Below are positions 9,800 to 16,343 of a DNA stretch of 64,000 bases, piece by piece; positions within the stretch are counted from its first letter, which is position 1; each line of letters opens with the position of its first letter. The position numbers were made by a program, and so were the translations under genes. The stretch comes from an uncultured bacterium (lineage in GTDB: Bacteria > Hydrogenedentota > Hydrogenedentia > Hydrogenedentales > CAILVY01). The notes under the pieces are model-generated. The model did not search any database and was not told where the DNA came from. It saw only the letters and a program-made list of their open reading frames with translations. The DNA is taken from NCBI GenBank assembly GCA_937951485.1, contig CALEDJ010000045.1, positions 142,310 to 206,309 on the forward strand, read 5' to 3'.

Positions 9800-10049
9800 C
9801 AGGCCCAGGAACACAAACGAAATGCATGCTGATGCGTGAACAACATACTGCCTTGTATGGTGAGTGCAGCGGAGCGGAACGCAGCACAGTCATCCTTTGG
9901 AGGGGCACTGGTGTGATTCAGGCACAGAAAGCATGGTGGACTCCATGGCATTTCATGCCGTCACACCGGCCCTGTGGTCTTCTTGGACGGTATTGACGGG
10001 ATTCACAAGGCGGGTTCCAAGCAGTGTATTCTATTGTAGCACATTACCG

Positions 10050-11747
10050 CTACATGCGTTCGGGGGCTTGGATGCCGAGGATGTGCAGAGCATTGCGCAG
10101 GGTTTGCAGTGCGGCGCGACACAGGAGCAGGCGCGCCTCCATGATCGCGGGGTCGCCGGCCTGGAGCACGGGGCATTCGTGGTAGAAGGTGGTGAAGGCG
10201 CGGGCGAAGTCCAGCGCAAAGCCGGCGATGGGCGCGCAGGTGCGCTGGCGCAGGGCGGTGTCCACCACACCGGGGAATGCGGCCATGCGTGTCAACAGCG
10301 CCCACTCCGCGTCGGCGGCGAGGGGAAACGCATGGCCGGGCGTGTCGGGCAGGGGCTTGCCGTACTTGCGGAGGATGGAATTGATGCGCGCGCAGGAATA
10401 CTGCACATACGGCCCGGTGTCGCCCTGGAATGAGAGGGCGGCGTCCATGTCGAAGATGACGTTCTTGTTCGCGTTGACCCGGAGCACCGCGAAGCGGATG
10501 GCCGCTACAGCGACCTGCTCGGCGATGGTCCGCTGTTCTTCGGGAGTGATGTCGTGGCATTGCTCCGCGACGCGTTCTGCGGCGAGAGCGGCGGCCTGGT
10601 CAAGGAAATCGGAGAGCAGCACGACATTGCCCTGTCGCGTGGACATTTTCCCTTCCTTGAGCAAAATGTAGGAGTAATAGACCGCTTCCGGCGCCTTGTG
10701 GCCCGCCGCTTCGAGGATCATGGCGAGTTGCTGGGCGTAGAGTTTGTGGTCTTCGCCGAGCACGATGAGGTTTACGTCCGCGCCCTTCTCTTCCTTGGCG
10801 ATGGTATAGGCGAGATCGCGGCAGCCGTACATGGAACTGCCGTTGGCGCGCATGAGCACGAAATAGCGGCCTTCCTCCGCCGTATGGCCGAGTTTGGCCA
10901 AATCAACCACCAGCCGCGCTTCGTCGTCGGTGAACAGCGCGCCCCTGGCGCGGAGCGCCTCGAGCACGGCGTCGAGCCTTGGATCTTTGAGATATTCCGA
11001 CTCATGGTCGAAGACATCATAGGTTGCGCCGAGTCTGGCGAGCACCGCGAGTTGTCCCTGCAGGCAGAGGTCGGTGATCCGGCGGAACCGTTCCTGGGTT
11101 TCGGGGTCTCCCTCCTCCATTTTCGCCAGCAGCGCGTAGCCCTGCCCGGCAAAGGCGGAATCTTTCTCGGCGCGGGCGTTCGCCCGGACGTAAGCATCCA
11201 GAATGCCATCAAAACTCAGGTCTTCGAGTTCATCGGCGATCAACACCAGCAGGCCGATCTGGCGGCCCATATCGTTGACGTAATAGTGCACCTCCACGTC
11301 GTAACCCTCGAATCGGAACAGGCGCGCGAGCGCGTCGCCGATCATGGCGTTGCGAGCGCGGCCCACATGCGGGCTGGCGTTCGGGTTGATGCTGGTGTGC
11401 TCTATCAGCGCGCGCATGCCGCGCCCGGACCCATTGGACCCGTGGCGGTCGCCGTCCGCCAGCACCGCCGCGACGATGCGTTTCGCGAATGCGGGGCGGT
11501 CCAACTTGAGGTTGAGATAGGGTCCCGCCGCGGCGACGGAGATCACCTCGGGACCGAACGCCACCGACTCGGCCACTTCCTTCGCGAAGAGCACTGGCGC
11601 GGTCCCATGCTTCTTCGCGGCGAGAAACATGGGGACGGCCACATCGCCCAGTGCAAGGTTGGGCGGCGCGCTCAACGGCAGATCATCTTCCGCCAGTTTG
11701 GAATAGGCCTTGAGCATGGGCGCAAGGACGGATTCAAACGGTTGCAC
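10050..11747 (-). CDS. argS: Arginyl-tRNA synthetase
   Basis: This 565-residue protein attaches arginine to tRNA-Arg. The class I HIGH motif appears as HVGR (127-130) after the ArgRS-typical HTSINPNASPHVGR. The KMSKS region is KMSTRQGN, and the C-terminal DALR anticodon-binding domain runs through FPLAADAEWALLTRMAAFP to the end. The N-terminal ArgRS-specific additional domain is present at about residues 1-100. The start is a GTG at 11745-11747, preceded by ggaggg, which fits better than later codons. The gene is monocistronic and divergent from a small ORF at 11889. An AT-rich stretch with TATAAT around 11803-11816 lies between them and could serve either direction. Confidence 0.97.
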   Translation of the reverse strand: MQPFESVLAPMLKAYSKLAEDDLPLSAPPNLALGDVAVPMFLAAKKHGTAPVLFAKEVAESVAFGPEVISVAAAGPYLNLKLDRPAFAKRIVAAVLADGDRHGSNGSGRGMRALIEHTSINPNASPHVGRARNAMIGDALARLFRFEGYDVEVHYYVNDMGRQIGLLVLIADELEDLSFDGILDAYVRANARAEKDSAFAGQGYALLAKMEEGDPETQERFRRITDLCLQGQLAVLARLGATYDVFDHESEYLKDPRLDAVLEALRARGALFTDDEARLVVDLAKLGHTAEEGRYFVLMRANGSSMYGCRDLAYTIAKEEKGADVNLIVLGEDHKLYAQQLAMILEAAGHKAPEAVYYSYILLKEGKMSTRQGNVVLLSDFLDQAAALAAERVAEQCHDITPEEQRTIAEQVAVAAIRFAVLRVNANKNVIFDMDAALSFQGDTGPYVQYSCARINSILRKYGKPLPDTPGHAFPLAADAEWALLTRMAAFPGVVDTALRQRTCAPIAGFALDFARAFTTFYHECPVLQAGDPAIMEARLLLCRAALQTLRNALHILGIQAPERM

Positions 11748-11888
11748 GGGGACCCTCCGGGTTTGTATAACGGATTGCGATTGGGAGGCAATTCTCTCGG
11801 AAATATATTATAATCCGTGAAGGAAACCGGGGCAAACCCTGATGCGGGGGCCTTCAACGCCAAAGGACGAAGGAAGAAAGGTCGAGCA

Positions 11889-12053
11889 ATGAAACATATT
11901 CATGCGATTTCGCGGATGGTCGCGCCGCCGCGCGCGCAAGTCTCGCTGGTCGAGACAATCATTCTGTATCTGATCGCCATCTTCTTCAACACCTGGGACA
12001 ATTTCCCAACGGTCATTCAGAATCTCCAGAAATACTACGCGAAGACCCCGTAA
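11889..12053 (+). CDS. Small hypothetical protein with one hydrophobic helix
   Basis: A 54-residue frame starts at an ATG with gaaagg about 9 nt upstream. Residues about 18-32 (QVSLVETIILYLIAIFFN) form a hydrophobic helix long enough to cross a membrane, followed by a polar tail ending QNLQKYYAKTP. The N-terminal 15 residues are basic. I do not recognise the family. The reading frame opens 72 nt earlier, but that extension has low-complexity character and a poor start. It lies divergent from argS, with a TATAAT at 11809-11814 upstream. It could be a small membrane peptide or a chance frame. Confidence 0.4.
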   Translation: MKHIHAISRMVAPPRAQVSLVETIILYLIAIFFNTWDNFPTVIQNLQKYYAKTP

Positions 12054-12205
12054 GCATCCATTCCGCCGCTGAAGTGCTTCAAGAATGATGCCGCAGCGAC
12101 AGGGCCTGCGCCTGATGATTTCAAGGATTCTTCCTCCACGCAAATCTCCGCTTGGGAATGCCTGACACATCATTGCTCTCTTATTCGAGGTTTTTCCGTC
12201 TTGTT

Positions 12206-12477
12206 CCCCTCACCCCATCCCTCTCCCAGAGGGAGAGGGGGGAAGGGGGCTCAGTGGGGGAGGGGGTTAATGACAAAACCTGATGAGTGCTGTCTCCCCC
12301 TCTCCCTCTGGGAGAGGGATGGGGTGAGGGGTTGCCGGGCACCGCTTCATGCTTCTCTCAGTTCGATCCCCCTCTCCCTCTGGGAGAGGGATGGGGTGAG
12401 GGGGTGCCGGGCACCGCTTCATGCTTCTCTCAGTTCGATCCCCCTCTCCCTCTGGGAGAGGGATGGGGTGAGGGGGG
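12206..12477 (+). repeat. 72-bp tandem repeat with palindromic core, plus one inverted copy
   Basis: Three copies of a unit beginning ccccctctccctctgggag start at 12296, 12368 and 12440, exactly 72 bp apart. The third is cut after gtgagggg. Each holds the palindrome ctctccctctgggagag, then ggatggggtgagggg, then a linker gccgggcaccgcttcatgc. An inverted copy of the core lies at 12206-12240. The 540-bp interval 12054-12596 between the small ORF and the outer-membrane protein gene holds only this array and a short unique tail. The hairpins on either strand could act as a transcription or mRNA-stability element. Frames crossing it translate the repeat and are not genes. Confidence 0.85.
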
Positions 12478-12596
12478 GATCGACGGAATGGAAGACTTGC
12501 CACAGTGCCAGGAATGTATTCGACAGCACTGATTGGAGATATTGCGTCTATCCGGTCCGCCGTAAGGCGTGTCTGCTTAAGATAGACAAAACGCCG

Positions 12597-14090
12597 TCAA
12601 AATGAATAGCGTGCGCCGGCGTAGATGTTGGTGTTGCGCTGGAACTGGCCGAAGAAGGTGGTCTTTGATGTGCCCAGAAAGATGTTCGCGCCGCCCTCCA
12701 CCGTCCAGTGATCATTGATTTTGTACTGCACGTTGGGGCGGAGGTAGGCGTCGAGGTCGCTCGGGCTGAAGTAGGTGAACATGGACAGGATAAGGTTCTG
12801 GTTGAGCATGAGTCTGGTCAGGCGCGCGGTGATCACGTGGCGCGCCTGGTCCTTGGGCTTCACCCAGAACAGCAGGTTGCGCTTGTACTTGTCGTGGTGC
12901 ATCATCACTTCCACGTAGTACTGGACGCCGCCCGTGAAATCCTTCATCAATTCGCGCTCATAGCCCGCCAGAAACCGGAATTCGCTGTTGTTGATGATCA
13001 TGTTGTCGCCGGCGCGGTCCTGGCGCGAGTCGTAGTAACCGAGTTCGACATTCGCCATGCCCTTGCCGATGGGGCCGCGCAGGCTCGCGCCATACACGTT
13101 GAGCCGGGGGAAGCGCGCCTGCATGAACGGAATGATCCGCTGTCCGCCGGGGCTTTTCCAGAATCCGGTGTAGCCGTAGATCGCCGCTTCGTACTTGCCG
13201 AAACTGCGATAGGCGCGCAGCGCGATCTCGTGGTCCTTGAACCAGCCGTTGGGGGCGGCGTAGTCCAGTTCCCTGCGGCGGCCATCGTACCGCTTGAACA
13301 TCGGATTCCAGAAACTGATCCGGTCGCCGGTGATTATGCGGTCCGGATCGAAGAGCGGCGTGTACACCGCCTCGAAGTTCAGGAGATTGAAATACGCCCC
13401 CGCCTTGATCGCATTCGACGGCGCTTTGAGGTATTCCACGTCGCGTCCGATGAAGAACGAGTTCCAGTCTTTGGGGAACAGGTCGTTGATGAAGAGCAGG
13501 TCGCCCGTGCCCCAGGTCAGAATCTGCCGCCCGATGCGGAAATCCAGATGCCGCGTCGCGGTCCATGTCAACCGCGCCTGGCGGACGTCAATCCCGCTCT
13601 CATCGAAGACCACCCCGTCGAGATAGACGTCGGCGGTCGCCTCGGCCACCAGTTGCTTCCAGGCGTACTCGCTCTTCAACTGCACGCGCGTCTCCGCCAT
13701 CGTCGCGGCCACGCGCGCCGCCGGATCGCGCTGCGTGCGCACGCCCCCGCGCGCTTCCCAGAACCCGTGGAGCGGCGGCAGCCGATCCCGCAGGCGCAGT
13801 CCTTCCCTGTCATTCTCCGGGGGCGGCGCTACTCCGGGCGCGGTATCCAACCCGACAGGCAGGGCGGGTTCCTCGGACGGCGTCGGCGCGGCAGGCCCCA
13901 ACCCGGCGGGAAGTTCCGGCTCCGCCGGCGACGCCGGCGCTGTGGGCGCAAGCCCGGCGGGCAAATCAGGTTCTTCTTTCGCGGGCGGAGCAGCAGGCGC
14001 CAGTCCGGCGGGCAGCGGCGGCTCGGCAGCGTGCGCCGCCATGCCGAGCGCCACACTGAGCAGCGCCACAATCAAAAACCGTGCGGCCAT
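12597..14090 (-). CDS. Outer-membrane beta-barrel protein with Pro-rich repeats
   Basis: The 497-residue protein starts at the ATG at 14088-14090 (ggagcagga upstream), which gives a clear signal peptide (MAARFLIVALLSVALGMAAHAAEP). Residues about 25-95 form four near-repeats of a unit like LPAGLAPAAPPAKEEPD, a Pro/Ala-rich periplasmic linker. From about 110 on there are alternating amphipathic strands and a C-terminal aromatic residue (GARYSF), typical of outer-membrane barrels. Phrases such as DFRIGRQILTWGTGDLLFINDLFP resemble DUF1302-type porins. In other bacteria such proteins sit with MMPL transporters and LolA-like proteins, as they do here at 15.5-19.2 kb, suggesting the outer-membrane part of a lipid or hydrophobe export route. 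The substrate is unknown. Confidence 0.75.
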   Translation of the reverse strand: MAARFLIVALLSVALGMAAHAAEPPLPAGLAPAAPPAKEEPDLPAGLAPTAPASPAEPELPAGLGPAAPTPSEEPALPVGLDTAPGVAPPPENDREGLRLRDRLPPLHGFWEARGGVRTQRDPAARVAATMAETRVQLKSEYAWKQLVAEATADVYLDGVVFDESGIDVRQARLTWTATRHLDFRIGRQILTWGTGDLLFINDLFPKDWNSFFIGRDVEYLKAPSNAIKAGAYFNLLNFEAVYTPLFDPDRIITGDRISFWNPMFKRYDGRRRELDYAAPNGWFKDHEIALRAYRSFGKYEAAIYGYTGFWKSPGGQRIIPFMQARFPRLNVYGASLRGPIGKGMANVELGYYDSRQDRAGDNMIINNSEFRFLAGYERELMKDFTGGVQYYVEVMMHHDKYKRNLLFWVKPKDQARHVITARLTRLMLNQNLILSMFTYFSPSDLDAYLRPNVQYKINDHWTVEGGANIFLGTSKTTFFGQFQRNTNIYAGARYSF

Positions 14091-14218
14091 TCCTGCTCCC
14101 CTCTCACCCAACAACCTACACCCATCCATGACACAAAGCCAACTCCTCATCCCCGCCCTTTGCCGCATCGTTCATTGGACCGATCTGTCGGATCAGACCG
14201 ATCAGACCTGTCCCCCTC

Positions 14219-14242
14219 GGTACACCGCTCCTGCGGTGTAAC
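14219..14242 (-). repeat. Hairpin repeat copy 1 (inverted orientation)
   Basis: Read on the minus strand this is GTTACACC, an 8-nt loop GCAGGAGC, then GGTGTACC. It is the same hairpin family as at 14332-14355 and 15079-15102, in opposite orientation. The loop keeps the shared GGAGC, and the stem has one pairing lost at the end. It lies between the outer-membrane protein gene and hepT. Confidence 0.65.
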
Positions 14243-14331
14243 GCACTACGGCGACGCTCCCGCGTCGCGCCGTGCGGCAGCGGGCTTCACGGGAATACGT
14301 CAATCCCTGGCGCATAGCGCCTCAGTCATGC

Positions 14332-14364
14332 GTTGCACCGTGGGAGCGGTGCAACGAGGGGAAA
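14332..14364 (+). repeat. Hairpin repeat copy 2, left of mntA-hepT
   Basis: The sequence GTTGCACC, loop GTGGGAGC, GGTGCAAC forms a perfect 8-bp stem and is followed by gaggggaaaa. It has the same orientation as the copy at 15079-15112 on the far side of the mntA-hepT module. The G-C pair at stem position 4 is A-T in that copy, a compensatory change that preserves pairing. Confidence 0.75.
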
Positions 14365-14376
14365 ATGCCCTAGAAA

Positions 14377-14721
14377 TCAGACGTCTTGCCCAAGAATACG
14401 ATCCAGGGTATTCACCAGTTCTGGCAAACTGCCTACGATGGTATCCCACAGAATGTCATAATCCACAAAATCATATCCATGAATGAGGCGATGTCGCATA
14501 CTGATTACCTTCTGCCAGGGGATTTCCGTATAGCGCGCTTGGGTTTCCGCCGGGACCTGACTGGCCGCCTCTCCGACAAGTTCCACCAAGTGGGTCAGCG
14601 CCAGGCGCAGTTTCTCATCGGCAGCGAGGTCCTCCCGGACCTGTTCGGCGGCCATGGCGATGGCCTTTCGGGCATAGTCCCGCATGTGCAGCAGCCGCAC
14701 CTTGGGGTCACGTCTTGACAT
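14377..14721 (-). CDS. hepT: HepT-like HEPN toxin
   Basis: This 114-residue protein is a full-length HEPN/DUF86 member. It has the catalytic RX4-6HXY motif as RHRLIHGYDF near residue 77 and the family phrases LVELVGEAASQVP and PWQKVISM. HepT proteins are RNases or tRNA-targeting toxins in MntA/HepT pairs, held in check by AMPylation of the tyrosine in this motif. The tyrosine is present. The gene overlaps its mntA partner by 14 nt, so the two are translationally coupled. The module lies within the minus-strand envelope cluster, between the outer-membrane protein gene and the LolA-like gene, with hairpin repeats on both sides, which suggests insertion. Confidence 0.88.
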   Translation of the reverse strand: MSRRDPKVRLLHMRDYARKAIAMAAEQVREDLAADEKLRLALTHLVELVGEAASQVPAETQARYTEIPWQKVISMRHRLIHGYDFVDYDILWDTIVGSLPELVNTLDRILGQDV

Positions 14722-15013
14722 ACTGTGTCTCCGCCTCGGCGAGGACTTGGTCCCGGAAATACTTGCTCAGGCTTCGGGGGGTGTTGATCTCCACCGTCCG
14801 GCCCCCCATCATGCGCGAGAGTTCCTGCTCCATGTCGTAGAGTTCGAAAAGACCGACCCGCGCATCCGGTTCAAATTCAACCAACACGTCCACATCGCTG
14901 TCAGGGCTGAAATCATCCCGCAGCACTGAACCGAACAACGCCAACCGGTGAATCCGATGCCGGAGGCAAAATGCTGCGATTTCATCTTTTGGGATGTCAA
15001 TAGTCGCGTTCAT
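14708..15013 (-). CDS. mntA: MntA-like nucleotidyltransferase antitoxin
   Basis: This 101-residue protein starts at the ATG at 15011-15013; a frame extension of 13 codons upstream has no better site. It carries LFGSVLRDDFSPDSDVDVLVEF, the GS-x10-DVD motif of minimal nucleotidyltransferases that AMPylate HEPN toxins. Downstream helices (LYDMEQELSRMMGGRTVEI) match the family. It is the first gene of the pair and overlaps hepT by 14 nt. Both catalytic aspartates and the GS pair are intact, unlike the situation at 2.3-2.8 kb, where the toxin half is truncated. Function follows from the characterised Shewanella-type MntA/HepT systems. Confidence 0.88.
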   Translation of the reverse strand: MNATIDIPKDEIAAFCLRHRIHRLALFGSVLRDDFSPDSDVDVLVEFEPDARVGLFELYDMEQELSRMMGGRTVEINTPRSLSKYFRDQVLAEAETQYVKT

Positions 15014-15078
15014 CTCATCACATGCCTCATTAACGACTCCATTATACAGCATTCCCGGCGTGGCCGGTTTTCCCCCTC

Positions 15079-15112
15079 GTTACACCACGGGAGCGGTGTA
15101 ACGAGGGGGAAA
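15079..15112 (+). repeat. Hairpin repeat copy 3, right of mntA-hepT
   Basis: GTTACACC, loop ACGGGAGC, GGTGTAAC forms a perfect 8-bp stem followed by gagggggaaag. It is a direct repeat of the copy at 14332-14364, with compensatory stem substitutions. Together they bracket the mntA-hepT module. Confidence 0.75.
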
Positions 15113-15176
15113 GAATTGTGTATTTCTTGGAGACCTGCGGTCCCATTGTATGAGTGGCTCCCGTAATGCTGGTAAC

Positions 15177-15298
15177 GTAGACGCGGCATCTTGCCGCGTT
15201 GGTCTTATGCCGAAGCGGCGCGGCAAGATGCCGCGTCTACTTTATCCGGCGTGGCTCGGTTAGGTGATACAAGCAACGCGGCAAGATGCCGCGTCTCC
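15177..15298. repeat. GACGCGGCATCTTGCCGCG repeat, three copies
   Basis: The core GACGCGGCATCTTGCCGCG occurs at 15177-15198 in one orientation and at 15219-15240 and 15277-15298 in the other. Each copy is itself nearly palindromic (GCGGCA..TGCCGC). The first two form a long inverted repeat separated by 20 bp. The last two are followed by the same tail (tttatccgg), so they are a 58-bp tandem duplication. This belongs to the repeat-filled interval 15014-15472 between mntA and the LolA-like gene, in which I saw no coding sequence. Confidence 0.85.
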
Positions 15299-15305
15299 TT
15301 TATCC

Positions 15306-15456
15306 GGTGTGGCGCGGTCCCGCCTTCGCGAGACGCTACGGCGGACTCGCAGGAAACCGGCCACAATAGGAATTTTCTGGAGACCTTCGGTCGTAGGTGT
15401 GGCGTGGTCCCGCCTTCGCGAGACGCTACGGCGGACGAGCAGGAGACCGGCCACAA
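15306..15456 (+). repeat. Two 61-bp direct repeats, 90-bp period
   Basis: The segment beginning ggtgtggcgcggtcccgcc and ending ccggccacaa is present at 15306-15366 and again at 15396-15456 with a few substitutions. Between them lies ttctggagaccttcggtcg. A diverged copy on the opposite strand lies at 28976-29062, and short pieces (ggagacc-t/c-cggtc) occur at 15129, 24281 and 43319, so this is a dispersed intergenic family rather than a local duplication alone. Confidence 0.8.
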
Positions 15457-15472
15457 CAGAGAAATGGCGAAC

Positions 15473-16282
15473 TCAGCGCAGGTATTCGCGCGGGGCGTTG
15501 CGCAGGAAGCGTTCGGTGAAGATGTTGTCGGGCAGGCCGACCTCGTAGGTGACGGTGGTGTATTCCATCACGGTCTCGCCGCCGATGTTGATGTCTTCCA
15601 TCTTCGCCCGGGTGACGGTCTGGTAACCCTGGATTTCCTGCACCTCGAGCGCCTGGGCCGTGCGATAAACCTTGCCGCCTTTCTCGTATTCAATCTTGAC
15701 GGGCAGGAAGGTGCCTTTGTGCACATACACCTTGTAGGAGTCGAACTCGACCTGCCGGGGGTCCTTCGGGGTGTTCTTCACCACGTAGAAGTTCGCGGTG
15801 GTTTCCACGAGTTCGTGGTCGTCCTCGTCCAGCCCGCGCCCAGACACGTCTTCATAGAAGAAGTGCGAGCCGACGAAACTGGTGCGCTCGTCCGAAGCGG
15901 CGATGCGCCGCACCACGTCCAGCCCCGGCAGGTAGAGCCATCGGTCGTCATCGCGTCCGATGTGTTTGTGCACCATGAAGACCGTGCCGCGCACATCGGC
16001 GGGCGCGTGGAGATAGACGTAGAACTTCTGGCCCTCGTCGCGGTCGTCTGTGTTCAGGCGCAGGATGGTCAATTCGCGCTGGCGTTCGCGGCCCTGCGCG
16101 TCCCTGATGGTCATTTTGACCACGGCCTTGCCGTCCTTTCCCTGGTAATACGCGGCGTGGTTGGCGCGCTTGACGATCTCATTCACATCGGTCAGGTCCT
16201 GCGCCCGGGCGGTCACGCCCTGCGTCAAGGCCGTCACCAGCGTCGCCACCAGCGCCGCCCGAATCATCGCATGTTGTTTCAT
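15473..16282 (-). CDS. LolA-like outer-membrane lipoprotein-sorting protein
   Basis: The 269-residue protein has a signal peptide (MIRAALVATLVTALTQGVTARA) and is likely periplasmic. Its body, with GKAVVKMTIRDAQGRER, FYVYLHAPADVRGTVFMVHK, DRWLYLPGLDVVRRI and FVGSHFFYEDVSGR, matches the LolA/LppX-like superfamily of hydrophobic-cavity carriers that are regularly found beside MMPL transporters. It likely receives a lipid or hydrophobic molecule from the transporter encoded immediately upstream (61 nt gap) and carries it across the periplasm. A strong site (aaaggaggt) precedes the ATG. The outer-membrane protein gene that would complete the path is about 1.4 kb downstream, beyond the mntA-hepT module. 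Confidence 0.85.
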   Translation of the reverse strand: MKQHAMIRAALVATLVTALTQGVTARAQDLTDVNEIVKRANHAAYYQGKDGKAVVKMTIRDAQGRERQRELTILRLNTDDRDEGQKFYVYLHAPADVRGTVFMVHKHIGRDDDRWLYLPGLDVVRRIAASDERTSFVGSHFFYEDVSGRGLDEDDHELVETTANFYVVKNTPKDPRQVEFDSYKVYVHKGTFLPVKIEYEKGGKVYRTAQALEVQEIQGYQTVTRAKMEDINIGGETVMEYTTVTYEVGLPDNIFTERFLRNAPREYLR

Positions 16283-16343
16283 CGTGGTTACCTCCTTTGC
16301 TCACGAAGGCCGCTCCGGCCTTCGCCATGTTCAGTTTACTGCG

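Noticed and set aside
12201-12605. Frames that repeat SLWERDGVRGC or similar
   Set aside because: These are translations of the 72-bp repeat and its palindrome and have no gene features.
12708-14486. A long plus-strand frame opposite the outer-membrane protein
   Set aside because: It covers the signal-peptide and barrel regions of a better-supported minus-strand gene and shows no domain.
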